DNA of 64,000 bases, taken from NCBI RefSeq assembly GCF_002930105.1, contig NZ_PJRN01000007.1, forward strand, positions 62,001-126,000, read 5' to 3'. This document shows positions 26,374 through 35,666 of the stretch, piece by piece. Source of the stretch: Billgrantia saliphila (GTDB lineage: Bacteria > Pseudomonadota > Gammaproteobacteria > Pseudomonadales > Halomonadaceae). Each line of letters opens with the position of its first letter. The stretch's first letter is position 1. Below the pieces are notes generated by a model, which was not told the DNA's origin, did no database searches, and saw only the letters and a program-made list of their open reading frames with translations. A program made the position numbers and the translations under genes.

Positions 26374-27705
26374 CTAGCCGCCAGCGAGCGCCTGCACCAG
26401 GTAGCCCGCCGGCACCGCCAGCAGCAGGCTCAACGCCACGCGCAGGAACCACACCACGACGATGCGCCCTACCGAGAGTGGAATGCTGGTGGACAAAATG
26501 CAGGGAATCGAAGCGGAAAAGAACAGCACTGCAGACACCGACACCACCCCGGCGGCGAAGCGCGCCACGAACTCGGCCTCGGCCATCAGCAATGCCGGCA
26601 GGAACATTTCGGCCAGCCCGGCCGCGGCGGCCTGGGCCAGTGCCGCGCCGTCGTCGAGCCCCCAGATCGCCACGAAGGGATAGAACGCCCAGCCCAGCCA
26701 TTCGAACAGCGGCGTGTACTTGGCGAGCAGGAGCCCTGCGAGCCCCACCGACATGATCGAGGGCAGGATGCTGATTGCCATCAGCAGCCCCTCACGCACG
26801 TTGAGCGCCACGCTGCGATGCAGCCCGGGCGCCTTCTCCGCCACGGCCAGGCCGGTGTGCCAGGCGGTCGTCAGGCGCTTGCCCGCCGGCGGCTCGGGTT
26901 CGCCGTCGGACCTGGCATCGTCGAGTCGCGCCAGCGGCGGCAGGCGCACGGTAACGGCGGTGACCAGGAAAGTAATGGCCAGGGTCAGCCAGAAATAGAG
27001 ATTCCACACGTCCATCAGATTCAGCGTGCGCGCCACGATGATCATGAAGGTGGCCGATACCGTGGAAAAGCCGGTGGCGATGATCGCCGCTTCGCGCGCT
27101 GAATATTGCCCTGCCTGGTAGACCCGGTTGGTGATCAGCAGGCCGATCGAGTAACTGCCGACGAAGGATGCCACCGCATCGATGGCCGAGCGCCCCGGCG
27201 TGCGCCAGATCGGTCGCATGATCGGTTGCAGCAGCACCCCCACCAGCTCCAGCAGCCCGTAGCCGATCAGCAAGGCCAGGAAAACCGCCCCGATCGGCAC
27301 GATCAACCCCACCGGAATGACCAGCTTGTCGAACAGGAACGGCAGCATGTCCGGTTCATGCAGCGGCGCCGGCCCCCATCCGGTGATCGCCATGAGCGCG
27401 GCGGCCACACCGGCCAGCTTGAGCACGGTGAAGACGCGCTCGGTCGCGCTGCGCCGCCAGCTCCCCGTGATCAGTGGGTACGCCGCGCCGGCAACGATCA
27501 ACGCCAGCGCATAGTAGCCACTGGCCTCGCCCAATGCGGAGCGCGCCCCGGTGACCATGTGGTCGAGCGGGATCGTGCTGCGCCCGCCGATGGAGACGGG
27601 AACGAAGAAGATCAGGATACCCAGCGCACTGGGTACGAACAGTTTGATCGCCGTGAGCCAGGTGCCTCCTCGCGGGGCCTGGGCTGCCGATTCCGGTAGA
27701 TCCAT
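26374..27705 (-). CDS. YjiH-family membrane protein of the hut locus
   Basis: A 443-residue inner-membrane protein with about ten helices and the same Gate core as the protein at 11547 (TPGRSAIDAVASFVGSY, then LLITNRVYQAGQYSAREAA). The start MDLPES at 27705 has an AGAGGAG site; the open frame further upstream runs through the divergent promoter. It is divergent from hutI and has its own TGTATATACA operator about 70 bp upstream, so HutC should control it. A histidine or urocanate carrier is a reasonable inference; the family lacks a proven substrate. Confidence 0.8.
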   Translation of the reverse strand: MDLPESAAQAPRGGTWLTAIKLFVPSALGILIFFVPVSIGGRSTIPLDHMVTGARSALGEASGYYALALIVAGAAYPLITGSWRRSATERVFTVLKLAGVAAALMAITGWGPAPLHEPDMLPFLFDKLVIPVGLIVPIGAVFLALLIGYGLLELVGVLLQPIMRPIWRTPGRSAIDAVASFVGSYSIGLLITNRVYQAGQYSAREAAIIATGFSTVSATFMIIVARTLNLMDVWNLYFWLTLAITFLVTAVTVRLPPLARLDDARSDGEPEPPAGKRLTTAWHTGLAVAEKAPGLHRSVALNVREGLLMAISILPSIMSVGLAGLLLAKYTPLFEWLGWAFYPFVAIWGLDDGAALAQAAAAGLAEMFLPALLMAEAEFVARFAAGVVSVSAVLFFSASIPCILSTSIPLSVGRIVVVWFLRVALSLLLAVPAGYLVQALAGG

Positions 27706-27772
27706 GGAAAGCTCCTCTCGTTGTGATTGTAGGCGTCGCCGACTTCGATCGTGCATCATGACGATTCTTCTT

Positions 27773-27786
27773 ATTGTATATACAAT
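27773..27786. promoter_or_regulatory. HutC operator 1 (YjiH side)
   Basis: ATTGTATATACAAT, a perfect 14-bp palindrome that contains the TGTATATACA core known for HutC-type repressors. It lies 68 bp before the YjiH start codon, in promoter range for that gene. Confidence 0.8.
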
Positions 27787-27994
27787 AGCTTTACTCACCA
27801 CGCCAACACGAACCACGTCCCCGGCCTTAATACCATGGTCGAACCGAATCGAATCGCTACCTAGGAGAAGAGCGTTCATTTCGCTTTCAAACACTTTTAA
27901 ATCAAACGATTAACTTTGCACACCGCCTTTGACATACGCTTCGACAGCCCTTTTTGCTCATCGATGCTTGACGTATGCAAGATGACGGATTAAA

Positions 27995-28004
27995 TGTATA
28001 TACA
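27995..28004. promoter_or_regulatory. HutC operator 2 (hutI side)
   Basis: TGTATATACA, a perfect 10-bp palindrome identical to the core of operator 1, 27 bp before the hutI start. The 200 bp between the two operators is AT-rich and holds no gene; it must carry both divergent hut promoters. Confidence 0.8.
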
Positions 28005-28030
28005 ATATGTATCACCGACAGGAGATCCGC

Positions 28031-29251
28031 ATGCCAGCCACGCCGCAGCCGCGCCGACTATGGCGCGACGTCACGCTGTTCGATGGGCTCGATACCCTTC
28101 CTCAGCCAATGGCGGTAATCGTCGCAGGCGATCGAATCGAACGGGTGCTGCCCATGGACGCGCTCGATCCCGCCGACACCGCCGCCTGCGAGGCGATGGG
28201 CCGGGGCGGTGTCATGACGCCCGGTCTGGTGGACTGCCACACGCATCTGGTATTCGGCGGCTCGCGCGCCGACGAATTCGAGAGTCGCCTGGAGGGGGTG
28301 AGCTACGAGGCGATCGCTCGTCGCGGCGGCGGCATCCTCAGCACCGTGCGCGCCACCCGCGCCGCCAGCGAAGACGAACTCTTCGAGATCGCCCGCCCGC
28401 GACTAGACGCCCTGCTGGCGGACGGCGTTACCACGGTGGAAATCAAGTCCGGCTACGGCCTGACCGTGGCCGACGAACTGAAGATGCTGCGCGTGGCGCG
28501 CCGGCTGGGTGATGCCTTTCCGGTACGCGTGGTCACAAGCCTGCTCGGCGCTCATGCCCTGCCACCCGAATATCGCGACGACGCCGACGGCTACATCGAT
28601 CTGGTATGCCGTGAGATGATACCCGCCGCCGCCGAGCAAGGCCTGGCCGATGCCGTTGACGTCTTCTGCGAGAAGATCGCCTTCTCGGTGGCGCAGTGCG
28701 AACGCGTCTTCGAGGCGGCCAAGGTCCACGGCCTGCCCATCAAGGCGCATGCCGAGCAACTCTCCAACCTTGGCGGTGCCGCCATGGCGGCCCGCTTCGG
28801 GGCACTGTCCGCCGACCATATCGAATACCTCGACGAGTCTGGCGTGGCGGCCATGCGCGAAGCCGGCAGCACCGCAGTGCTGCTGCCCGGCGCCTTCCAT
28901 ACCTTGCGCGAGACCCAGCTGCCGCCCGTCGCCGCGCTACGCGAGGCCGGCGTACCGATGGCACTGGCCACCGACGCCAACCCCGGCAGCTCGCCGCTGT
29001 TCATGCCCACGCTGATGCTCAACCTCGCCTGCACCCTGTTCCATTTGACGCCTCGAGAGGCGCTGGCCGGGATGACTGCTCACGGTGCACGGGCGCTGGG
29101 TCTGCACGATCGCTCGCTCGGGCGCATCGTCGAAGGCGCCCCGGCGGATCTGTGTCTGTGGAACGTCGATTCCCCGGCCGAGCTGGCCTACGCCGTGCAA
29201 CCCGGCCGTCTGCGCCAACGCATCTTCCAGGGAGACACGACCCATGGCTGA
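28031..29251 (+). CDS. hutI: Imidazolonepropionase
   Basis: A 406-residue amidohydrolase that opens the ring of 4-imidazolone-5-propionate to N-formimino-L-glutamate, the third step of histidine breakdown. The metal-binding HxH is in [13 protein letters not shown]; further motifs are [23 protein letters not shown] and [10 protein letters not shown]. The ATG at 28031 has a CAGGAGA site 7 nt upstream; an earlier ATG at 28007 would fall at the operator edge. First gene of the hutI-G-U-H operon under HutC control. Confidence 0.95.
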   Translation: MPATPQPRRLWRDVTLFDGLDTLPQPMAVIVAGDRIERVLPMDALDPADTAACEAMGRGGVMTPGLVDCHTHLVFGGSRADEFESRLEGVSYEAIARRGGGILSTVRATRAASEDELFEIARPRLDALLADGVTTVEIKSGYGLTVADELKMLRVARRLGDAFPVRVVTSLLGAHALPPEYRDDADGYIDLVCREMIPAAAEQGLADAVDVFCEKIAFSVAQCERVFEAAKVHGLPIKAHAEQLSNLGGAAMAARFGALSADHIEYLDESGVAAMREAGSTAVLLPGAFHTLRETQLPPVAALREAGVPMALATDANPGSSPLFMPTLMLNLACTLFHLTPREALAGMTAHGARALGLHDRSLGRIVEGAPADLCLWNVDSPAELAYAVQPGRLRQRIFQGDTTHG

Positions 29252-30221
29252 GCCGCACACCGACCTGCATCTGGCCGACCCGACCATCGACATGTCGCTC
29301 TGGGCCGGCCGCGAGGACCCGGAGCCCGACAGCCTGCGCTGGCATCAAGTGGTCACGCCGCTCAAGCGCGACGGCGAGCCGGGTGTCGCCCTGGTCGGCT
29401 TCGCCTGTGATGCCGGGGTGGCACGCAACCAGGGTCGCATCGGTGCCGCCGAAGGACCGCGGGCGCTGCGTCGGGCGCTGGCACCGCTCGCCTGGCATCG
29501 ACACTCACCGGTCTTCGACGCGGGCGATGTCGGCTGCCACGGGCATGACGACATGGAAGCCGCCCAGGCACGCCTGGCCGAACGGCTCGCCACCCTGCTG
29601 GCCTCCTCTCACCTGCCCGTGGCGCTGGGGGGCGGCCATGAAATCGCCTACGCCAGCTGGTCCGGCCTGGCACGACACTTGGAGGCCCGAGGCGAGCGCT
29701 GCCCCAGGGTCGGCATCATCAATCTCGACGCCCACTTCGATTTGCGCGACCCGGCACACGTGCGCTCGTCCGGAACGCCCTTCGCCCAGATCGCCGCCGA
29801 GTGTGAAGCGCGCGGCTGGCCGTTCCGCTACGCCTGCCTGGGCGTCAGTCGGGCCGCCAATACCCGGGCACTGTTTGCCCGCGCTCGTGACCTGCGCACC
29901 TTGGTACGCGAGGACTGCGAACTCGCCCCGCACCGGCTGGCGGAAACCGTGCGCGACCTGCAGCGCTTCATGGCCCACTGCGACCACCTGTACCTGACCG
30001 TCGATCTGGACGTGCTGCCGGCGGCCGAGGCCCCTGGAGTCAGCGCCCCGGCCGCCCGCGGCGTGCCGCTGGCTCAGATCGAGACATTGCTCGAGGCGGT
30101 ACGCGACAGCGGCAAGCTGCGTCTGGCCGATATTGCCGAACTCAACCCGAGCTTCGATATCGACGGTCGGACCGCCCGTGCGGCGGCCCGCCTGATCCAC
30201 CAGTTGACGCTGGACAGCTGA
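29244..30221 (+). CDS. hutG: Formimidoylglutamase
   Basis: A 325-residue arginase-superfamily enzyme that splits N-formimino-L-glutamate to glutamate and formamide. The metal ligands are in [22 protein letters not shown] and [19 protein letters not shown]. It overlaps the hutI stop by 8 nt. Presence of HutG (and no HutF) shows the four-enzyme route to glutamate rather than the formylglutamate route. Confidence 0.93.
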   Translation: MAEPHTDLHLADPTIDMSLWAGREDPEPDSLRWHQVVTPLKRDGEPGVALVGFACDAGVARNQGRIGAAEGPRALRRALAPLAWHRHSPVFDAGDVGCHGHDDMEAAQARLAERLATLLASSHLPVALGGGHEIAYASWSGLARHLEARGERCPRVGIINLDAHFDLRDPAHVRSSGTPFAQIAAECEARGWPFRYACLGVSRAANTRALFARARDLRTLVREDCELAPHRLAETVRDLQRFMAHCDHLYLTVDLDVLPAAEAPGVSAPAARGVPLAQIETLLEAVRDSGKLRLADIAELNPSFDIDGRTARAAARLIHQLTLDS

Positions 30222-30257
30222 GCGACCTTCCACGAACCACGACAAGAGAACCAAGCC

Positions 30258-31964
30258 ATGAATCAGCCCCCTTCCTTCACGAGCGACCCGCGCCACGATC
30301 CCAGCCGTCACATCGCCGCTCCCAGCGGCAGTCGGCTCTCCTGCAAGAGCTGGCTGACCGAGGCGCCCCTGCGCATGCTGATGAACAATCTCCATCCGGA
30401 CGTGGCCGAGCGCCCCGAGGACCTGGTGGTCTACGGCGGCATCGGCCGCGCGGCCCGCGACTGGCAGTGTTTCGACACCATTGTCGCGACCTTGAAGCGT
30501 CTGGAGGACAACCAGACACTGCTGATCCAGTCCGGCAAACCGGTCGGGGTATTCGAGACCCACCGGGATGCACCACGCGTGCTGATCGCCAATTCCAACC
30601 TGGTGCCGGCCTGGGCCACCTGGGAGCATTTCAACGAGCTCGATCGGCAGGGATTGATGATGTACGGCCAGATGACCGCCGGTAGCTGGATCTACATCGG
30701 CTCCCAGGGGATCGTACAGGGCACTTTTGAGACCTTCGTCGAGGCCGGACGCCAGCACTACGGCGGCGACCTCACCGGCCGCTGGATCCTCACCGCCGGC
30801 CTCGGTGGCATGGGCGGCGCCCAGCCGCTCGCGGCAAGCCTGGCCGGCGCCTGCTCGCTCAACATCGAGTGCCAGCAGTCGCGCCTCGACTTCCGCCTGC
30901 GCACCCGCTACCTGGACGAACAGGCCGATGACCTGGACGACGCCCTGGCCCGTATCGAGCGCTACACCGCCGAGGGCAAGGCGGTCTCCATCGGCCTGTG
31001 CGCCAATGCCGCCGATGTGCTGCCGGAAATGGTGAAACGCGGCGTGAAGCCGGACATGGTCACCGACCAGACCAGCGCCCACGATCCGCTGCACGGCTAC
31101 CTGCCCGCCGGCTGGGACTGGGACGAGTACGTCGCGCGCGGCAAGGCCGATCCCGCTGCCGTGACCCATGCCGCCAAGCGCTCCATGGCGGTACACGTAA
31201 AGGCCATGCTCGATTTCCAGGCCATGGGCGTGCCCACCTTCGATTACGGCAACAATATTCGCCAGATGGCCAAGGAAGAAGGTGTCGACAACGCCTTCGA
31301 CTTCCCCGGCTTCGTGCCGGCCTATATCCGGCCGCTGTTTTGCCAGGGCATCGGCCCCTTCCGCTGGGCGGCGCTCTCCGGCGATCCGGAGGATATCTAC
31401 CGCACCGACGCCAAGGTCAAGGAGCTGATTCCCGACGACCCGCACCTGCACCGCTGGCTCGACATGGCCCAGGAGCGCATCGCCTTCCAGGGCTTGCCGG
31501 CGCGGATCTGCTGGGTGGGGCTCAAGGATCGCGCCCGCCTCGGCCAGGCATTCAACGAGATGGTTCGAAACGGTGAGCTCAAGGCCCCCGTCGTCATCGG
31601 TCGCGATCACCTGGATTCCGGCTCGGTGGCGAGCCCCAACCGCGAGACCGAGGCGATGCTCGACGGCTCCGACGCCGTCTCCGACTGGCCGCTGCTCAAC
31701 GCCATGCTCAATACGGCAGGCGGCGCTACCTGGGTGTCGCTGCACCACGGTGGCGGCGTGGGCATGGGCTACTCCCAGCATGCCGGCGTGGTCATCGTCG
31801 CCGACGGCACGGACGACGCCCATGCCCGCCTCGGCCGGGTGCTGCGCAACGATCCGGGTACCGGCGTGATGCGTCATGCCGATGCCGGCTACGATATCGC
31901 CAGGGAGTGCGCCCGTGAGAACGGCCTCGACCTGCCAATGCTGAATGAGGAAAGCGCTTCATGA
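30258..31964 (+). CDS. hutU: Urocanate hydratase
   Basis: A 568-residue NAD-dependent enzyme that hydrates urocanate to imidazolonepropionate. NAD-binding sequence [14 protein letters not shown] is central, and the conserved Cys lies in [15 protein letters not shown]. The DYGNNIRQ and [15 protein letters not shown] segments are family hallmarks, and the length is normal. An AAGAGAA site precedes the ATG by 9 nt. It overlaps hutH at ATGA. Confidence 0.96.
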   Translation: MNQPPSFTSDPRHDPSRHIAAPSGSRLSCKSWLTEAPLRMLMNNLHPDVAERPEDLVVYGGIGRAARDWQCFDTIVATLKRLEDNQTLLIQSGKPVGVFETHRDAPRVLIANSNLVPAWATWEHFNELDRQGLMMYGQMTAGSWIYIGSQGIVQGTFETFVEAGRQHYGGDLTGRWILTAGLGGMGGAQPLAASLAGACSLNIECQQSRLDFRLRTRYLDEQADDLDDALARIERYTAEGKAVSIGLCANAADVLPEMVKRGVKPDMVTDQTSAHDPLHGYLPAGWDWDEYVARGKADPAAVTHAAKRSMAVHVKAMLDFQAMGVPTFDYGNNIRQMAKEEGVDNAFDFPGFVPAYIRPLFCQGIGPFRWAALSGDPEDIYRTDAKVKELIPDDPHLHRWLDMAQERIAFQGLPARICWVGLKDRARLGQAFNEMVRNGELKAPVVIGRDHLDSGSVASPNRETEAMLDGSDAVSDWPLLNAMLNTAGGATWVSLHHGGGVGMGYSQHAGVVIVADGTDDAHARLGRVLRNDPGTGVMRHADAGYDIARECARENGLDLPMLNEESAS

Positions 31965-33493
31965 CCGAGCTGGAGATTCAACCCGGCAGGATGACCTTGG
32001 CCCAGGCCCGCCAGGTCTTCGAGGCGCCGCTCCGCGTCACGCTGCCGGACAGTGCCGACGCCGCCATCCAGCGCGCCGTCGACTGCGTCAATCGTGTGGT
32101 GGCCGAGGACCGCACCGTCTACGGCATCAACACCGGCTTCGGCCTGCTGGCCCAGACCCGCATCGACCACGATCACCTGGAGGAGCTGCAGCGCTCGCTG
32201 GTGCTGTCGCATGCCACCGGCGTCGGCGAGGCCATGGACGATGCCCTGGTGCGCCTGGTCATGGTGCTCAAGGTCAACAGCCTCGCGCGAGGCTTCTCCG
32301 GCATTCGTCGCGAGGTGCTCGACGCCCTGCTTGCCCTGGTCAACGCCGAGGTCTATCCGCACGTTCCGCTCAAGGGCTCCGTCGGTGCCTCGGGCGATCT
32401 GGCACCGCTCGCCCATATGAGCGCGGTACTGCTCGGTGAAGGCAAGGCGCACCATCGGGGCGAGTGGATCCCGGCCCGCCAGGCCCTCGAGGTTGCCGGG
32501 CTCGTGCCGCTCGATCTGGCACCCAAGGAGGGCCTGGCGCTGCTCAACGGCACCCAGGTCTCGACCGCTTATGCGCTCAAAGGGCTGTTCGAGGCCGAGG
32601 ATCTGTACGCCGCCGCCACGGTGTGCGGCGCGCTGACCGTGGAGGCCACGCTCAGTTCGCGGGCCCCCTTCGATGCGCGCATCCACGCGGCACGCGGCCA
32701 GCGCGGCCAGATCGACGCCGCGGCGGCCTATCGCCACCTGCTGAGCGAGCGCAGCGAGATCAGCGACTCCCATGCCCACTGCGACAAGGTCCAGGACCCC
32801 TATTCGCTGCGCTGCCAGCCGCAGGTGATGGGTGCGGTGCTGACCCAGATCCGTCAAGCCGCCGACGTGCTGGCCATCGAGATCAACGCCGTATCGGACA
32901 ATCCGCTGGTGTTCTCCGACGACGGCGACGTACTTTCGGGGGGCAACTTCCACGCCGAGCCGGTGGCGATGGCCGCCGACAACCTGGCCCTGGCGCTGGC
33001 CGAGATCGGCTCGCTGACGGAGCGGCGCGTGTCGCTGATGATGGATACCCACATGTCACAGCTGCCGCCTTTCCTGGTCGAGAATGGCGGCGTCAATTCC
33101 GGCTTCATGATCGCTCAAGTCACTGCCGCCGCGCTGGCCAGCGAGAACAAGGCCCTGGCCCATCCGCACAGCGTCGACAGCCTGCCCACATCGGCCAATC
33201 AGGAGGATCACGTCTCGATGGCACCCGCCGCCGGCAAGCGGCTGTGGGAGATGGCCGACAACGTTCGCGGCATCATCGCCATTGAGTGGCTGGCCGCCTG
33301 TCAGGGGCTCGATTTTCGCCAGGGGCTGGCGACCACCGCGGGACTGGAGCAGGCCCGCCGGGCGCTGCGCGAGCGCGTGCCCTACTACGACCGCGACCGC
33401 TTCTTCGCCCCCGACATCGAGGCGGCCACCCACCTGCTCGCCTCCCGCGTGCTGAATCGCCTGGTACCGATGCGGCTGCTGCCGAGTCACTGA
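31961..33493 (+). CDS. hutH: Histidine ammonia-lyase
   Basis: A 510-residue lyase that deaminates histidine to urocanate, the first step of the pathway. The MIO cofactor forms from Ala143-Ser144-Gly145 in [15 protein letters not shown]. The catalytic Tyr region is YGINTGFG, and QVSTAYAL and [12 protein letters not shown] are conserved. Its start overlaps the hutU stop (ATGA). A terminator hairpin follows 30 nt after the stop. Confidence 0.96.
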   Translation: MTELEIQPGRMTLAQARQVFEAPLRVTLPDSADAAIQRAVDCVNRVVAEDRTVYGINTGFGLLAQTRIDHDHLEELQRSLVLSHATGVGEAMDDALVRLVMVLKVNSLARGFSGIRREVLDALLALVNAEVYPHVPLKGSVGASGDLAPLAHMSAVLLGEGKAHHRGEWIPARQALEVAGLVPLDLAPKEGLALLNGTQVSTAYALKGLFEAEDLYAAATVCGALTVEATLSSRAPFDARIHAARGQRGQIDAAAAYRHLLSERSEISDSHAHCDKVQDPYSLRCQPQVMGAVLTQIRQAADVLAIEINAVSDNPLVFSDDGDVLSGGNFHAEPVAMAADNLALALAEIGSLTERRVSLMMDTHMSQLPPFLVENGGVNSGFMIAQVTAAALASENKALAHPHSVDSLPTSANQEDHVSMAPAAGKRLWEMADNVRGIIAIEWLAACQGLDFRQGLATTAGLEQARRALRERVPYYDRDRFFAPDIEAATHLLASRVLNRLVPMRLLPSH

Positions 33494-33523
33494 CCCGAGC
33501 GTTTGCATGAGGTAATATACGCT

Positions 33524-33549
33524 GCCCCGAAGCCGAGCTTCGGGGCTTT
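33524..33549 (+). terminator. Terminator after hutH
   Basis: GCCCCGAAGC and GCTTCGGGGC form a perfect 10-bp stem with a 3-nt loop, followed by TTT. It probably separates the hut operon from the permease gene at 33602, at least in part. Confidence 0.8.
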
Positions 33550-33601
33550 CCGTCTACCCTTGCGCCTTCATTCCAACGTTTCCGGACCCAAAGAGCCACG
33601 C

Positions 33602-34948
33602 ATGAATGCCATCGTTCTGGCCATCCTGGTCATGGTCGCCCTGAGCCTTGCCCGCGTCTCCGTCGTCTTCGCCCTGATCGTCGCCAGCCTGATCGGCGGC
33701 CTCGTCGCCGGGCTGCCGCTGGCCGAGATTCTCGACGCCTTCAACGATGGTCTGGGCGGCGGTGCCACCATCGCCCTCTCCTATGCCGTGCTGGGCGCCT
33801 TCGCCGTCGCCCTGTCACGCTCCGGCGTGACCGAGCTGCTGGCCGAGCGCGCCATTCGCGGCCTGCACCTCGACCACCAGCCCCCCAGCCGCCGCTGGGT
33901 CGCCTTCACTCTGCTGGGGGCCCTGCTCGCCGCCGCCATCAGCTCGCAGAACCTGATTCCGGTGCACATCGCCTTCATCCCTGTGCTGGTGCCGCCGCTG
34001 CTCAAGCTGATGAACCACCTGCGCCTGGACCGCCGGGTCGCCGCCTGCGTGATCACCTTCGGTATCACCGCGCCCTACATGCTCCTGCCGGTGGGATTCG
34101 GCTCGATCTTTCTCAACGACATCCTGCTCGCCAACCTCAACGAGAGCGGTGCCGAGCTGGGTCTTGAAGTCACGCGCGGCATGGTGCCCGTGGCCATGCT
34201 GATCCCCATCGGCGGCATGGCGTTGGGTCTCGTCGTGGCGCTGCTGTGGAGCTATCGCGGCCCACGTCACTACGAAGACCGTGACCTGGCCCACGGCGAC
34301 GAGACGCCGGCCCAAGCCGCTCGGCATCTGGCACCCTGGCAGATGGCGGTACTCGCCGCCGCACTGGTGGGTACGGTGGCGACGCAGCTACTTTCCGGCT
34401 CCATGGTGCTCGGCGGGTTGTTCGGTTTCGCGCTGCTCTCGGTCAGCGGCGTGTTCCGCTGGCACGAGCAGGACGGCATCTTCACCGAAGGCATGCGCAT
34501 GATGGCGCAGGTGGGCTTCATCATGATCAGCGCTGCCGGCTTCGCCGGGGTGATGCAGGCGACCGGCGAAGTCTCGGCGCTGGTGGAAGGCTCGACCGAG
34601 CTGATCGGCGACAACAAGGGGTTGGCGGCCCTGATCATGCTGCTGGTGGGGCTATTCATCACCATGGGCATCGGCTCGTCGTTCTCCACCGTGCCGATCA
34701 TCGCCTCGCTCTACGTGCCGTTGGCGCTGAGCTTCGGTTTCTCACCCATGGCCACCATCGCCCTGGTGGGTACCGCCGCGGCATTGGGCGATGCCGGCTC
34801 GCCGGCTTCGGATTCGACCCTCGGCCCCACCGCCGGTCTCAACGCCGACGGCCAGCACGACCATATCTGGGACACCGTGGCGCCCACCTTCCTGCACTAC
34901 AACGTGCCGCTGATCGGCTTCGGCTGGCTGGCGGCGATGATGCTCTAG
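33602..34948 (+). CDS. Na+/H+-antiporter-family permease, YuiF-like (probable amino-acid/histidine transporter)
   Basis: A 448-residue membrane protein with about eleven helices. It opens with [20 protein letters not shown] and carries [40 protein letters not shown] and [20 protein letters not shown], features of the YuiF group that is annotated as an Na+/H+ antiporter but has been linked to histidine uptake in Bacillus. Its position right after hutH favours histidine as substrate; that is inference. The ATG at 33602 is chosen because the longer frame overlaps the hut terminator. It converges on ychJ. Confidence 0.8.
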   Translation: MNAIVLAILVMVALSLARVSVVFALIVASLIGGLVAGLPLAEILDAFNDGLGGGATIALSYAVLGAFAVALSRSGVTELLAERAIRGLHLDHQPPSRRWVAFTLLGALLAAAISSQNLIPVHIAFIPVLVPPLLKLMNHLRLDRRVAACVITFGITAPYMLLPVGFGSIFLNDILLANLNESGAELGLEVTRGMVPVAMLIPIGGMALGLVVALLWSYRGPRHYEDRDLAHGDETPAQAARHLAPWQMAVLAAALVGTVATQLLSGSMVLGGLFGFALLSVSGVFRWHEQDGIFTEGMRMMAQVGFIMISAAGFAGVMQATGEVSALVEGSTELIGDNKGLAALIMLLVGLFITMGIGSSFSTVPIIASLYVPLALSFGFSPMATIALVGTAAALGDAGSPASDSTLGPTAGLNADGQHDHIWDTVAPTFLHYNVPLIGFGWLAAMML

Positions 34949-34959
34949 GCTGGTGGCGA

Positions 34960-35445
34960 CTAGCGGGCGCAGCAGCTCTTGAGCTTGCGCCCGCTGCCGC
35001 ATGGGCAGGCGTCGTTGCGGCCCGGCTTGAAGCGAGTGACGTTGGGCGTACCATCCAGGTAGACCCAGCGGCCCGCCTCGCGTACGAAGCGTGAATCCTC
35101 CTCCAGCACGCCCCACCGACGCCCCTCGCGACCCTCGCGGAACGTGGCGCGAAAGTGTACACGGCCATTGTCGTCGTCCTGCCCATGGTCCAGCACCTCC
35201 AATCGCACCCAGCGTGTCGAGGCGTCAAGATCAAGTTCGAGCGGGCGCGTGCTGGCGTGCCAGGTCGTCTGCAGGTAGTCGTCCAGGCCCAGGACGAAGG
35301 CGCTGTAGCGCGAACGCATCAGCGCCTCGGGCGTGGGCGCCGGCTCACCGTCGTGAAAAGGGCCACAGCATGCTGCATAAGGTCTGCCACTGCCGCATGG
35401 GCAGCGCTCCCCCGCGCTCGGTGAAAGGACGTCGGCGGAAGGCAT
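34960..35445 (-). CDS. ychJ: YchJ-family SEC-C motif protein
   Basis: A 161-residue protein with a zinc-binding SEC-C motif at each end: CPCGSGRPYAACC near residue 14 and CPCGSGRKLKSCC at the C-terminus. Between them is the UPF0225 domain (LMRSRYSAFVLGLDDYLQTTWH, TFREGREGRRWGVLEEDS). The fold resembles NTF2-like proteins; the cellular role is unproven. The Met at 35445 has a TTGGAGA site, so it is preferred to the Met seven codons upstream. Confidence 0.85.
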   Translation of the reverse strand: MPSADVLSPSAGERCPCGSGRPYAACCGPFHDGEPAPTPEALMRSRYSAFVLGLDDYLQTTWHASTRPLELDLDASTRWVRLEVLDHGQDDDNGRVHFRATFREGREGRRWGVLEEDSRFVREAGRWVYLDGTPNVTRFKPGRNDACPCGSGRKLKSCCAR

Positions 35446-35666
35446 GAAAGTCTCCAATCGGTGCATGTCGCGGCAGGATACTCCGCTCGTGGGCTCCGAG
35501 CATCACCGGGGCTGCCCCGTCCGCTCACTCTCGGCTCCGCCCTGTCGATGCGACCTCATTCGACAGGAGGCAATGACATTACGCTACGCGTCACGCCTGC
35601 AGCGCCGCCCCGTGTGTGCTACCTCTAGAGACACTTGGTGGATTCCAAAAGCTTAGGAGGAGCAGC

